The notes under the pieces are model-generated. The model did no database searches, had not been told where the DNA came from, and saw only the letters and a program-made list of their open reading frames with translations. This document shows positions 1 to 11,822 of a stretch of DNA of 64,000 nucleotides, piece after piece. Position 1 is the stretch's first letter, and each line of letters starts with the position of its first letter. The position numbers and the translations under genes were made by a program. This DNA is from Ailanthus altissimus (lineage: Eukaryota; Streptophyta; Magnoliopsida; Sapindales; Simaroubaceae), in the NCBI GenBank assembly GCA_946807835.1, contig OX327699.1, forward strand, positions 7,371,001 to 7,435,000, written 5' to 3'.

Positions 1-957
1 TTATAAGTTAAACGGATAAGGGTTATCTAAATAAGAACTTCTCTATAAATATTTGAGAAAGGCTTCCTATATATTAACTATAAAGTGTTATAAAGATAGA
101 GTTAAGAGGTTGATAGGACTATCCCAATCCTCGTACATAAATAATTTTTTGAAAAGTACAATTTCAGTAATTGTGAGACAGTTAATGTATTTTTCAAACA
201 TGGCATTTATCTTTTAGGAGGAGGTATCCTCAGTAAGAAGATGAAAATGTTAGAGTGTCTAACATACCATATGCATTAGCTAAAGGTAGCTTGATGTTTG
301 CCATGTTATGTATAAAACCCAATCCTGGATGGCTGTAAGTGTTACGAGTTACTATAGGTCTAATCCAAGTCATGACCATTAACTGGCTATGAAACATATT
401 TGAAATACCTGAGAGATACAGAGAATAAGTTTTAAACTTATGGAGAAAGTTACTTTTATATGAGAGGATACACGGACTTGGACTTCTAGTCTGGTTCGGA
501 TGATTGAAAGTCTACATCTGGTTATGTATTTCTTCTCATTGAAACCATAGTTAGTTGAGAGTATAATATAAATATCTACAATTGATTCTATCTTAGAGGT
601 AAAATATGCTACGGCTTGAGAAGTCTACAAAAGAAGTACTGTGTATATATAAGTTAGTTGCAGAGCTTAGAATAGTTCCAAGCTCAATGGATTCTATCTT
701 ACTAAATGCAACAATAACAGGATAATTGCTCAAGTTAAGAAGTCATAAGGGGCACCAGAATTCTAATCATGTGGACATTGAATACCAAATAATTAGAAAG
801 TTCTTGGCTATTGAAGATGTAATAGTATTTAAGATATATTTCATGAATAATATAGCAGACCCACTAACTAAAGCCTTAACTTCTTATGTGTTTGAGAAAC
901 AAGTGGAGACAATAGGTATTAGATATCACCGTAAATAGTATTAAAGAAAGTGAAAGT
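1..957 (+). pseudogene. Ty1/copia pol 3' end (RT/RNase H), decayed
   Basis: This is the 3' end of a Ty1/copia polyprotein, running in from the left edge. Translating in shifting frames gives landmarks: a GSLMFAMLC-like block near 285-325, a GYTD...STSGYVF RNase H signature near 465-535, and the conserved C-terminal block (HVDIEYQIIRKF ... NIADPLTKAL ... IGIRY) in the open stretch 726-938. Stops and frameshifts between these blocks show that it is dead. The stop at about 936 is followed by a purine-rich tract (about 940-957) that looks like the polypurine tract, and then by an LTR starting TGTTAG at 958. The GSLM and ADPLTK wording resembles the Tork/Angela side of copia, but I am not sure of the lineage. 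Confidence 0.8.
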
Positions 958-1615
958 TGTTAGAACTGGTACTTACATGCCATTTTAATATTGTATGAAT
1001 ATTAATATTTAATATTTATACAGTAAGTATTTTGAATAAAATCGTTAATATTAAATACATATGGTAAGATGCTTGTAATACTTCAAATATAGTATGATTT
1101 GAAATAGTTGAATCTGATTCAAATGAGTTTAGACTAATGCTAAAAGTTAGTTACGTTAAGAGTTATAATTGCGAAGAGTTAGCAGGTTATAAGAGTCAGT
1201 GAAATCTAAAAAGTTAGAGTCTTGTCTAAAATGGGACAAGAACCTAAGGATATACTAGCAATGATATAGTTGCAAAAGATTACAAATAGTACTAAGAAAT
1301 GTCATTGTGCAAGTATGTTTTCAAATGTTAATGTTTCTGATCTATTTTCACTGATGCGGGTCTGTTAGTGGAAACTTTATTTATATAGATCGGTGTATGT
1401 CTATATTTGAATAGTTCAGATGGTTAATCTTAGTAAACCGTGAGCTTAGTGGAAGCTTGTATAGATATGCGGGTATTTAGTGAGGACTAGATACTGAACA
1501 TGCTTAATTAGGATCTCTAATAGATATTTCATAAAGCCGTTAATGGATGATGCTTTCGAGTTGAGTAGCATTCGTGGTTCCTGGACTTAAGCACCGCGGT
1601 GGGCTCGTGAGTGAT
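958..1615 (+). repeat. Copia 3' LTR, first part
   Basis: The LTR begins TGTTAGAACTGGTACTTACA directly after the copia polypurine tract. The same beginning recurs at 59045 (TGTTAGGATTGGTGCTTACA) and, reverse-complemented, at the right end of the insertion ending at 4283. At 1615 the LTR is interrupted by the Athila-like element. The missing part resumes after 14822, because the sequence on either side (GTGGGCTCGTGAGTGAT, then a CCATTATACTTAG-like stretch) is continuous in the related copy when 3650-3700 is read in reverse. With the second part the LTR is about 2.05 kb, which matches the 2029-bp solo LTR of the same family. Confidence 0.75.
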
Positions 1616-4600
1616 CGATGAGAATGAAAAATGTCATATTTTTATCTCTTATTGTTTAGTATTTTATACTTATTTGGTGCCTAAATACACTCATTATTCT
1701 TACATTTTGATTTATGATGCAAATAGATGCATTAAGAGCAAAACGAAGCTAATTGGGCGATTTTGGACAATTTTGACATTACTTCGTAATTTAGGAATAA
1801 CTCTCGCATCTAAGATCTGATTAATATGATTCAAGATGTTATGAAATGACAAGCAAAAGATATACAACTTTCATGTTTTGAATTTTGAGCTATACAGGCT
1901 AAATCAAGGTTTAAATTTGCTGCACCTGCACTATTGACATTTTGGAACGTCCCAAGGATTTGATGTGGTTTATTTTAGCAAGTTTTCCAATTTGGTGGAT
2001 GAAAATTACATTTGAAAACACCCCTATACTAGTTATATTAGGACTTTATTTCATTTTAAATATTTTTCTTAATTAATTAGATTTGGATGCTATTATTTTA
2101 GGATAAGATTTAGAATATTCTTAGGATATCTTATAGGGTTTTAACACTATAAATAACATATAAAGGAGAAGAGAAGGGAGCAGACTTCATACACACCTCT
2201 TTCTTTCTCTATCTTTTTTCTAATTTCTCTTTTAAATTTTCATCATGGCTTTTCTGTTGGGGATCATATATATATATATATACGGGTGTATGCATGTGCA
2301 ACTGTGTTTATTGTAAAAAAATATGTATCTAATATATATTTAACGCAACGGAACATTTAAAACATATAATAAACACATATTAATCAAATTAATATATCAA
2401 TGGTAAATTTAAAAAATTACCAGTACGTGTAACGTTTACATGTATATTTTTGAAGTCCACCTGGAGTCTCACTCATAAACAGTTCTACTTACCAACTTAG
2501 TAGATTTGATAAGTTATAACAACAGCTCTTTAATTTAACACAGAATTAACCCTTAACCCCTAACCCTAAAATGGCCAGTTCTATTTACGGTTGATGAAAA
2601 CAAAAGAAGCAACATTTGTTTCTTTTATCTAAAGAGCAAAAACGGAAATTGGAAAGGAAAACAACTTTATTTTCACTCACATTCCTTCAATTTTCGTTTC
2701 TCTACACTTATATATCTCTATTTACTTTAAAAAATAATATTATATATAATATTAATATAATTAAGCCATAAAAGGCTAATATAATAATCGAAATAATATA
2801 TTTTATATATATGTGCATGATAACTATCATGCATTATATATATTATATTATTAATAATATAATATTATAAAATAATATATTTTAACAGAGATATTATGAT
2901 TATTTAACAATTAAAGAATCATAGTGTGAAATGACCATTTTGTCCCTCATAAATAGTTACTAAGTATACTCCTTAGTGGGTCCTACTAAATTTCACACCT
3001 GGGTAAATTTAACCGAGGGTCCACAATAGGCAACGTGCTATTTTATAATTAGTAAATAATAATTATTGACTAATTGTTGTATTTAATGCTTAAATACAAA
3101 TATGCACATATTTTCTTGGTAGTGCTAGATATTACTTTATTAAACAATTTAATCTAGTACGCTGCCCCAGTACACAATGAGTACACTCCATATTGCGGGA
3201 CTCCCTAAGTTCATGCTCGATTCATCAAATGGAACTATTCTATAAGTTCGTGAACAATGCCCTACGCACACATCACGAATATTACAAATCAATACGTTGA
3301 ACCATACACGTTGCTGTTACAACGCATACATATATCTTTCCATCATATATATCTTAGATGTGCGGGGACATGGATCAACACCGTCAAATCTCTATATGCT
3401 CATCGATAAAATTATCTCTAAACTGGTATCCATTGAATAATATGAGCAAAATCTTTGTCATATTGTTTAACCCTATGGAAACACCTTACCGGGTTAACTG
3501 CTTATGGCCATAAGACTTTCTTGAGATACTATCTTGGAGCATCTAGATATATCACTCCCTATGAGAGCTAATAGATGCCATATCTGCACACACTGGACTC
3601 TATAAGCATCAGACCATACCCAGCGACACCCAGCGGTCAGACCATGAAAGGTCTCTGATATGAGTGGAACCAAAGTATGGTGGATCACTCACAAGCCCAC
3701 TATAGTGCTCAGGTCAGAGAACCACATATACTACTCAACTCAAGAGGACCTTCCATTGACGACAACATAGGATTTCTATTGAGGTTCTCATAAGTCTGTT
3801 TAGTACTCAGTCCTAACTGAATACTCATATGTCTATACAATCTCCAAGATCCTGATCAACTAGGAACGACCAACGGTACCCTACAGATATAAACATACAC
3901 TGATATATGTGAATTAATAGAATCTACCAACAGACCTGCGTTAGTAGAAATAGATCAGGAATAATATATTTGTGAATATGCTTGCATAATGACACATCTT
4001 AGCAATCCATTGCAACTCTTACAAATATATCATTATAAGAATATTCTAAGGTTTTTGTCTTATTACAGACAATGTTCCAACTATTAGAATATTTGCTAAC
4101 TCTTAGCACCGGTCTAAACTCCTTTAAACCGTATCTGAACTCCTTCAGATAATATAGAGTCTCTAGCGTAACAAGCATTAAACCATATTATTAAGAAATA
4201 ATTAACGATATAAAAAAATATACTCTGTATAAATATCAAATATTTATACAAAACTGGGATGGCACGTGAGCACAACCCTAACACTTTCATGGCTAAAATT
4301 TTATAATTGGTCGAATGAAACAAAAGCTTCAAAATCAATAAAACAGTGAGATTTAATTTGTTTTTATTGTTTAATTTATGTTTTTAGTATCAGATGTTAT
4401 TCTGTGTGTATTTTCATGGTTGTCTTGTTTAATTACTAGGAGGCCTACTAGTTATTATTCATTGCAATCTATTAATGGGGTAGATATCAAATCCATAATT
4501 GTTTGATCCTTCTAATTTGTGAGCAACTAAGATTTGATGATTTACTGTGTCAAAAATTATTAAATCTTAGGAAGAACACTTGACTAAATTAAACGTAACC

Positions 4601-5062
4601 GCTTGTGCTTGTGTTGTTTAACTTCATCGATCTCTCTAATTCTTAAGGCTGCTGCTAGATTAAACATTTAGCATTTGTCTTGGGTTGTTTAGTAGTTAGG
4701 GTTAATTAAATTGTATATTTTCTAATTAACTACAACTAAGAAGAGATAGAAAAATAGTTCCAACGGTGAATATTCAAAGTGTTAATCAATACATACTTGC
4801 ATCAATGATCAGTTGTAAAATTCTAATGGTAAATATTGACTTAGACCAAGGTTTGTTCTTTGATTGATATCAATAATTGAATTTGATTTGTTCTTTAGTT
4901 GTTTTTCTTAAAATTATTTTTGTTATACTTAACCCCCCCATTCTTGTCCACATAGCATAAAACTAGACAAGATACTTTCCGTGGAAATGATCCTTACTCG
5001 CACTACTACATGTATTTTTAGGAGTATAGGATTTATTTTTTGTTGCTTGCTACAGCATATCA
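1616..5062 (+). repeat. 5' LTR of the Athila-like element, split by a solo LTR
   Basis: It aligns from end to end with the 3' LTR at 13403-14822: both share the block about TCATATTTTTATC near the start, TCTTTCTCT-type pyrimidine runs before the break, and GGAGGCCTACTAGT downstream. The alignment is broken only by an insertion at 2255-4283. Removing it gives 1418 bp, against 1420 bp for the partner. A TATA-like stretch and the transcript start cannot be placed with confidence. The first base is C rather than the expected T of TG, probably a mutation. Confidence 0.85.
2255..4283 (-). mobile_element. Solo copia LTR (2029 bp) nested in the gypsy 5' LTR
   Basis: The ends form the short inverted pair TGTTGGGG ... 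CCCTAACA. The flanks are TTTTC (2250-2254) and CTTTC (4284-4288), a 5-bp target duplication with one mismatch. The intact partner LTR (about 14038-14065) shows the uninterrupted target. Read on the minus strand it starts TGTTAGGGTTGTGCTCACGT and aligns with the copia LTR at 958 and 14828, so it belongs to the same family as the LTR that hosts the gypsy element, in opposite orientation. There is no coding sequence inside. It is best read as a solo LTR left by LTR-LTR recombination. It contains AT-rich microsatellites near 2265-2282 and 2720-2880. Confidence 0.85.
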
Positions 5063-5067
5063 AATTT

Positions 5068-5085
5068 TGACATCATTGTTAGGGA
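5068..5085 (+). other. Degenerate tRNA-Asp primer-binding site
   Basis: Five bases after the LTR end, TGACATCATTGTTAGGGA lines up without gaps with the 18-nt complement of the plant tRNA-Asp(GUC) 3' end (TGGCGCCGTTGCCGGGGA), the usual Athila-type primer site. Eleven of 18 positions match, and all seven mismatches are C-to-T or G-to-A. It would prime minus-strand DNA synthesis in an active copy; this one is decayed. Confidence 0.75.
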
Positions 5086-5259
5086 GTGATTTTAGTTGAT
5101 TTTTTATGCTTCTTGTGATCCATATTTTGTTCTTAAAATTTTCAAAAACAAATATTTAACTTTGATTGTTTATGTTTTTGCGTAGAATTTTTATTTATTT
5201 TCATTATTCTAGATTTTTCTTGACTTATTTTTTTTCATGGTTTATTAGAGTTTTCTTGA

Positions 5260-6340
5260 TTGTTTATGATTATAACTCAATCTTCTAATCAAAGTGATTT
5301 GCAGTGCGATCCAGAAATGAAGAGAATTTTGTGTATGTTAAGGAAGGAAACTCGAAGAAATTTTGAAAAGATCGATCTAGCTCTTGAATCCCTATTTGCT
5401 AGCGATTCTTATTTAGTAAAGGAAGAAGTCATGACTAAAAATTAAACTTTGAAAGAGCTTGTCGTTCCTAATTTGAATCAATAACCCTTATGCATAACAT
5501 TCCCTACTTTAGATGCTGCTACTACTTTTGAATTAAAATCTAGACTAATACATTTCTTGCCCACTTTTTATGGCCTTGCAGGTGAAGATCCTTACAAGTA
5601 TCTAAAGTAGCTTCATGTGGTATGCACGAGTATAAAACCCACGGGGTAACTGAAGAACAAATTAAATTAAGAGCCTTTCCATTCACTTTGAAGGATTCGA
5701 CTAAGAATTAGCTCTATTATCTACCCTCCGAGAGTATTACCACATGGAATGAGATGAAGAAGTTCTTTTTGGAGAAATACTTCCCAACTTCAAGGTTGGT
5801 CAATATTCTAAAAGAAATTTATGGTGTAAGGCAGCACAATGGAGAGTCCCTACATGAATATTAAGAACATTTCAAGAAATTATGTACAGGCTGCTCCATC
5901 ATCAAATTAGTGAGCAGCTACTTATCCAGTATTTCTATGAGGGTCTTCTACCCACTGATAGAAGCATGATTGATGTTGCTAGTAGAGGAGCATTGGTGGA
6001 TAAAACTCCCAAGGCCGTAAGAAACTTGATTGTAAATATGGCAGTCAATTCTCAATAATTTGGCACTAGGCTCAACCCTCCATCAAAGCATGTTAATGAG
6101 GTAAATATTTCCTCCCTTGAATAATTAATTGTGAGTTTAAATTCTTTTGTTTGTCAAATGGCTGTAGGTAATATGCAAACAGAGTGGGCTTGTGGGATTT
6201 GTTCGATAGTAGGGCATCTAACCAATATGTGCCTAACTCTTCAAGAGAAGCCTATTGAGCAAGTAAATGCGACAAGTGGTTTTTCTGGACAACTGCAAAG
6301 GAAGTATGATCCTTATTCGAGCATGTATAACTCAGGATAG
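5260..6340 (+). pseudogene. Athila-type gag, broken (capsid region and CCHC zinc knuckle)
   Basis: The first open piece (5260-5445) is the gag N-terminus. The capsid-like region follows in several frames: a GEDPYKYLK block near 5580-5605, CTSIKPTG near 5620-5645, and the region up to about 6050 where VDKTP, NLI and QFGT-like words are legible. The open piece 6131-6340 carries a retroviral zinc knuckle: C21, C24, H29 and C34 in the spacing CX2CX4HX4C (nucleotides 6191-6232). It would bind RNA in the virus-like particle. Stops such as TAA or TAG in place of CAA or CAG, and frameshifts, show that it is non-functional. Confidence 0.8.
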
Positions 6341-7074
6341 AGGGATTACCTGAATCTTAGCTATGGGAATTCACAAGTAAATCAGCCTATAACTTAAAAC
6401 TGCCAAAGTTACCAATAATATAAGCAACGATACCTCCTTAAACAACAACCGAGCCAAACTTTTAATTCTGGTATGTCTTTAGAAGATATTGTTAAGTCTC
6501 TTGCCACTAATACTTTGCAATATCAATAAGAGACAAAATAATTTCAACAAAAGGCGAGGGCCAGTATTCAAAGTTTGAAGAATCAGATGGGCCAGATGGC
6601 AACCGTAATTAGTCGACTAAATGAGCAAAGTTCATGGAAATTACCCTCTTAAACGGTAGTAAATCCAAGAGAAAATGCAAATACAATCATTTTAAGAAGT
6701 GGTAAAGAGGTTGAGATTCCAGAAAAGACATCCCCTACATCGTCGAAACAATGAGAGAAGAAAAATGTTGTTGCAAACAAGAATGTTCCCAATGGCGATG
6801 AGCAAAATAAACCAATACCTCCTTTTCCTCAGGCTTTAGTAGATTCTAGAAAATAAGAGTAAAATAAAATTTTATATAAGACTTTTCGTAGATGCGAGGT
6901 AAATATTCTACTTTTAGATGCTATTAAATAAGTACATTGTTATGCTAAATTCTTGAAAGAATTGTGTACAATTAAGAGGAAAAAAAACTTAAAGGATATG
7001 ATAAAGTCAAAGTAGGGAAGAATGTTTCTGCAGTTATTCAAAGAAAACTCCTTATAAAGTGCAAAGATCCAGGT
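6341..7074 (+). pseudogene. Gag C-terminal/linker region of the Athila-like element
   Basis: Between the zinc knuckle and the protease there is no long open frame. Stop-interrupted coding text is readable: a QMGQMATVISRLNEQ-like segment near 6580-6630 and NPRENANTIILRSGKEVEIP near 6662-6720, typical of the Athila gag tail before the protease. It is coding-derived but dead, with no separate gene. Confidence 0.6.
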
Positions 7075-7560
7075 ATGTTTACTATCCCTTGTTCGATAAA
7101 TAGCACTAGAATCGAGAAGGCTATAATAGATTTAGAAGCTTCTATCAATGTTATGCCATATTTTATATATGCTTCTTTAAAACTTATACCTTTGAATAAA
7201 ATTGGTGTTGTGATTAAATTGGCTGATATATCTAATGCCTATCCTAAGGGTATAGTTGAGGATGTTCTTGTGAAAGTTACTGATTTAGTTTTCCCTATTG
7301 ATTTCTATATGCTTGTTATGAAGAATGGTGATAAAAATACCCATATTTTGTTAGGAAGACCATTCTTACCGACATCCTAGACTAAGATAGATGTTCATAG
7401 TGGCACATTTACTATAGAATTTGATGGTGAATTTATTAAGTTTAAAATTTATGATGCAATGAAATATCCTGGTGATGATAATCCTGACTATTTTATTAAT
7501 GTGATTGATTCTTTAGCACAGGAAGTTTTTGAACATGATGGAAAAGATGGATTAAAAGTT
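7075..7560 (+). pseudogene. Athila-type aspartic protease
   Basis: This retropepsin-like aspartic protease would release Gag and Pol from the polyprotein. The open part (7075-7380, 101 codons) starts with FTIPCSI and has the active-site block IIDLEASINVMP. The catalytic Asp is residue 19 (codon 7129-7131); the usual DLGAS reads DLEAS, a Gly-to-Glu change explained by one G-to-A. The C-terminal flap block ILLGRPFL is at residues 91-98. A stop (TAG at 7378-7380) interrupts it, after which TKIDVHSGTFT...YDAMKYP continues in frame to about 7560, so the tail was one protein. Confidence 0.8.
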
Positions 7561-7599
7561 GCCATTAGTAATCATTTTAAGAAAAAAAAATGAGGAGTT

Positions 7600-10153
7600 A
7601 CAACAATCAGGTAATGTTCCTTATATTAAGTTACCAGTTTCTAACGAGAGACCTTTACCCTTTATTTTGCAGGCTTTTATTCCAGATTTGAAGCAACTCC
7701 CTGGTCATCTCAAGTACATGTTCCTTTGAGACGGAGGAACGTTACCAGTGATCATCTCTAGTAAACTTAGTGCACCGTAAAAAGAAAAGCTTGTGTATGT
7801 ACTTAAAGAGCATAAGACGGCTATTGGTTGTACAATTACGGATATTAAAAGAATTAGCCCGTCTACATACATGCATCGTATCTTACTTGAAGAGGGAGCT
7901 AAACCTTCCGGTCAACCATAAAGAAGATTGAACCCACCCATGATGGATGTAATGAAGAAGGAGATCTTCAAATTTTTTGAAGTTAGAGTGATTATCCTAT
8001 TTCGAATAGCAATTAGGTTAGCCCGATTCAAATGGTTCCTAAACAGGAAAAAATAATTGTTGTAAATTTCAAAATAATAAGTTAGTTCCTACCTGTGTTC
8101 AGAATGAGTACAGGTCTGTATAAATTATAGAAAACTAAATGCTATAATTCGCAAGGACCACTTTCCTTTACCTTTTATTGATCAAATGCTTGAAAGGTTA
8201 GCTGGTCATTCTTACTATTGTTTCTTTTATGGTTATTCAGGTTATTTTCAGATTGCAATTACTCCGGAGGATCAAGAAAATATAACTTTTACATGCCCAT
8301 TTAGGACTTTTGCATATCGTCGCATGCCTTTTGACCTTTGCAATGCCCTAGCCACTTTTCAAAGGTGTATGTGTGATGTGATATTTCTATATCTTATGAT
8401 TGAGTGCAAGTATACACTATCGTACGCAAGTAATAAAGGGAGAAAAAGAGACGGATGTCGAACCCACAGGGATAATATCTTCTTTTTAACCAAGTACTAA
8501 AATTATATCTTTCTAGTAATTATTTAAAAAAATAAAAATTTAATAATGAATTTAAAAAATATAAAAGCAACGACGCAACGTAAAGAGATTTGAAAGATAG
8601 CAATATAAAGAAAATCTAAGGTTAATACTATCCCTTAATATATTTTCTAATGATTAATCATTTAATATTTAACTCCCTTAGTTCTTATGGTACTTGTGAT
8701 AAATTAAAATTCATTAAAATTAAGTCTTATTGATCATACATGCCAATTAGATATATTCCTATCCTAATTTGAAACTTGCATATGCAACATTGAATGTTAC
8801 TCTACAATTATGCATCAATTACTTAGGTCTAAATATAATGATTCATCTTCTGAGTTTATTCAAATATTACTAAATCATTCACCATATATTGGCTAGATAT
8901 ATTGAAGTATTAAAAATAAATAATTTTAATAACGAAGAACTAAGTTTATTAAATTTTAAAAAGATATGACAATTAAGCGCACATATTGAATTCAAGTATT
9001 AAGCCTAGAAAGACAATTTAGTTTATGGCTACAGGAAAACAATGGCAAAAATCATAAGAAAATATGATATAATCAATAGCAAATTAATATAGATGTTGAA
9101 TTGCTCTTAATTGCACTGCCTAAAAAACTCTTGATGTCGAAGAAGGCCTTGAATCTCTCTCTATAGCTACTTTAATTAAGTTCCAATTACTCTCTAAGAC
9201 TTGTATTATATGTTCTTGATGTTCTTGGATGCTCCCCAAAGGCTTGGGGATGAGTGGCCTTTTATAGGGATTGATATGAGCTTAAAATCTTCAATTTTTG
9301 TCCGGTCAGGAATTGTGCTGTCACTGGGGCGCTGCATTGAAAAGGTCGTATCACTAGAACGGTGAGGAGCTAAAGCTGGAGCATTAGGTCATCACTAGCG
9401 CGATAGCTTGCTAGCACTGGGGAGGTAGACTGTGACTTAAAAATGTCTTTTTTTTAATTTTTTATTTTAATCACTATTCTAGTGCTGAGGCGAAAATCCT
9501 TGTGGCTGGGGCGATAAACTGCATATTTTGACAAGTTTGCACTTTAGTCCCTATTTTTGCTCATTTTGCATCCTTACTTTAAATTTTGTTCAAGTCCCTA
9601 TGAATAAACAATAATGCACATAAATAGTCATTTATTCTCATAAAATAATAAAATATCAAAATAAAAACATGAGAAAATATATGAGAAATATGCCTTATCA
9701 GTATGGCTGGCATAGTTTCATATTATATTAAGCATATCATAGAAGTCTTTATGGATGATGTTATAGTTTATGGAGACTCATTTGATAATGTTTTGCATAA
9801 CCTTACACTTGTTCTTGAAAGATGCATAGAAACTAACCTTGTGTTAAAATTTGAAAAATATCATTATATAGTTGAATAAGGTATAGGGTCATGTTGTTTC
9901 ATCTAAGAGAATTGAAGTAGATAAAGCTAAAGTTGATATTATTCAATCTTTGCCTTATCCCACCAGTATGCAGGAAGTTCGTTCTTTTCTTGGACATGCA
10001 AGTTTTTACCAAAGATTCATCAAGGACTTCGCCAAAATAACATTACCCCTATGCAAGTTACTACAAAAAGATGTGGCTATTGAGTTCGATGAGGCATGTA
10101 AAGAGGCATTTGATAAGCTGAAAGAATTATTGACTTCTACCCCTGTTATCTAG
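7600..10153 (+). pseudogene. Reverse transcriptase, split by a 1.33-kb solo LTR
   Basis: The N-terminal RT part runs from about 7680 to 8371 with frameshifts. The clearest block (8186-8371) reads LDGYSGYFQIAI-like, then F.YRRMPF.LCNA.ATFQRCM. At 8372 an inserted LTR interrupts it, and the protein picks up again at 9705 in the same phase after one copy of the 5-bp duplication. The second part has the catalytic FMDD box (9748-9759; both Asp present) and the SFLGHASFYQRFIKDF connection block (9950-10153). A TAG near 9879 and other stops also break it. The original enzyme copied the element RNA into DNA. Confidence 0.85.
8372..9700 (+). mobile_element. Solo LTR (1329 bp) inside RT, 5-bp TSD GTATG
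   Basis: The element is bounded by a perfect 5-bp direct repeat GTATG (8367-8371 and 9701-9705), begins TG and ends CA (TGTGATGTGATA ... TGCCTTATCA). It interrupts the RT frame, which resumes exactly after the second GTATG. It has no coding sequence. Its first 110 bases contain the phrases GTGCAAGTATACACTATCGT and GGATGTCGAACCCACAGGGA. Its 3' third (about 9300-9520) repeats CTGGGGCG-like words. I do not recognise the family. The orientation is not proven because both ends are nearly symmetric. Confidence 0.85.
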
Positions 10154-10651
10154 CCCTCTGACTAGAACATTCATTTTGAGATAATGTACGACATAAATAT
10201 TATACAGTAGGCACTATTTTGGGTTAAAGAATTGGAAAAGCATCTCATACCATTTATTACTTTTCAAGGACTTTGAATAATGCCCGGAGAAATTATTCTA
10301 TCACTTAAAAAGAACTTTTAGTTGTTTTTTTTTTTAACTTTAGAATAGTTTTGATCTTATTTACTTGGCACTAAAGTCATTGTTTACTCTGATCATGCAG
10401 CCCTTCATTGTTTAATGACAAAGAAAGAGGCAAAACCAAGATTAATAAGATGGATACTTCTCTTGAGTGAATTTGATTTAGATATCAAAGACAAAAGAGG
10501 AATAAAAAATTGTGTCGCAGATTATTTGAGTCATTTAATTCATATGGAGGATGAACTACGTCTGCAAGAAATGTTCCCTGATGAGCAATTGTTCTTTACT
10601 CAAAGAGATAAAATCAAGAATGATGCCAAATACAATATGTGGGATGACTAA
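10154..10651 (+). pseudogene. RNase H domain of the Athila-like pol
   Basis: This would degrade the RNA strand of the replication hybrid. Readable parts after the RT: an AFWVKELEKHLIPFITFQG-like block in broken frames near 10210-10270, [21 protein letters not shown] (10395-10455), and the end of the domain [20 protein letters not shown] (10461-10525). These are the standard gypsy order of the YSDH...L and IKDKxGxxNxVADxLS blocks. The open stretch 10415-10651 covers the second half. It is disrupted before that by stops and a poly-T run (10325-10336). Confidence 0.75.
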
Positions 10652-10679
10652 GACTTATGAAAGCATTGTGCAGATCAAG

Positions 10680-11822
10680 AGATAAAAAGGTGTGTTTCTA
10701 AAAATGAAATTATTTCTATTCTCACCTTTTGTCATTCTTATGCTTGTGAAGGTCACTTTGGAGCTAAGAGGACGGCGAGAAAAGTGCTAGAATGTGGTTT
10801 CTTTTGGTTGTCTTTATTCCAAGATTCATATTCTTTTTATAAGTCATGCGATCATTGTCAAAAGACAGATAATATATCCCAAAGGAATGAGATGTCACAA
10901 ACCCCTATACTAGTTTTCAAAATTTCTTTTGTTTGGGGCATCGATTTCATAGGACTGTTCCTTGTATCTTTTGATTATATTTATATTTTGCTTACTATTG
11001 ATTATGTCTCGAAATAGGTGAAAGTTAAAGCTACCAGGACTGATGATTCTAAAATTGTTATAGATTTTATCAAGTATAATATATTCTCCAAGTTTAGAAT
11101 TCCAAAAGCTCTAATAAGTGATCACGAAACTCACTTTTACAATTGAACTATGGAGACTTTGCTGAGAAAGTATTATGTGAGCCACAAGGTGTAAATTTCC
11201 TATCATCCAAAAACTAGTGAACAAGCGAAAGTGTCAAATTAAGAGATCAAGTCCATAATTGAAAAGATGATCAATCCAAATAGAAAAGATTGGAGTGTAC
11301 GCTTGGATGATGCCTTATGGGCATATAAGACGCCCATTGGTATATCACCTTATCGTTTGGTGTTTGAAAAACCATGCCACCTTCCAGTTGAGTTAGAACA
11401 CAAGTCTTATTAGGTTATTGAGAATTTTAACATAAGGATGGATGAAAGTGGAGAACACAGGAAGTTGCAACTATAAGAGTTAGAGGAAATTCGCAATAAT
11501 GCCTATGAGAGTGCAAGGATTTACAAAGAAAAGACGAAGGCTTTTCATGACAAGATTATCTCTATGAAAGAGTTTAAAGTTGGTTAAAAAGTCCTTCTAT
11601 ACAATTCACTACTTTGTTTATTTCCATGTAAGTTATGTTCTCGTTGGATTAGACCTTTTGTTGTTACGAATCTTTTTCCTTATGGTGCAATTGAAATTCA
11701 AAGTTTAGCAACATCCAAAGTGTTCAAGGTGAATGGCAATAGACTTAAACCTTTCTATGAAGGTTTTCAAATAGAGAATGTGGAAAAATTGGATCTTGAG
11801 GATCTAAATTATATTGATTAAA
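10680..11822 (+). pseudogene. Integrase of the Athila-like element, catalytic Glu replaced by Lys
   Basis: A decayed DDE integrase. The HHCC zinc-binding part lies near 10735-10870 (GHFGAKRTARK ... YKSCDHCQK). The core follows: WGIDFIG with catalytic Asp (codon 10943-10945), then ALISDHETHF with the second Asp (codon 11120-11122). Thirty-six codons later, the position for the catalytic Glu reads AAA (Lys, 11228-11230) in TSEQAKVSN, where the family has GQAE. Glu-to-Lys is one G-to-A change. The C-terminal region runs to the stop at about 11819-11822 ([11 protein letters not shown] ... EDLNYID). In-frame stops near 11017 and 11583 also kill it. Confidence 0.82.

Noticed and set aside
2560..2572. 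Telomere-like CCCTAACCCTAAA
   Set aside because: Only about two units (CCCCTAACCCTAAA) inside a copia LTR; a promoter telo-box-like or chance match, not a telomeric array.
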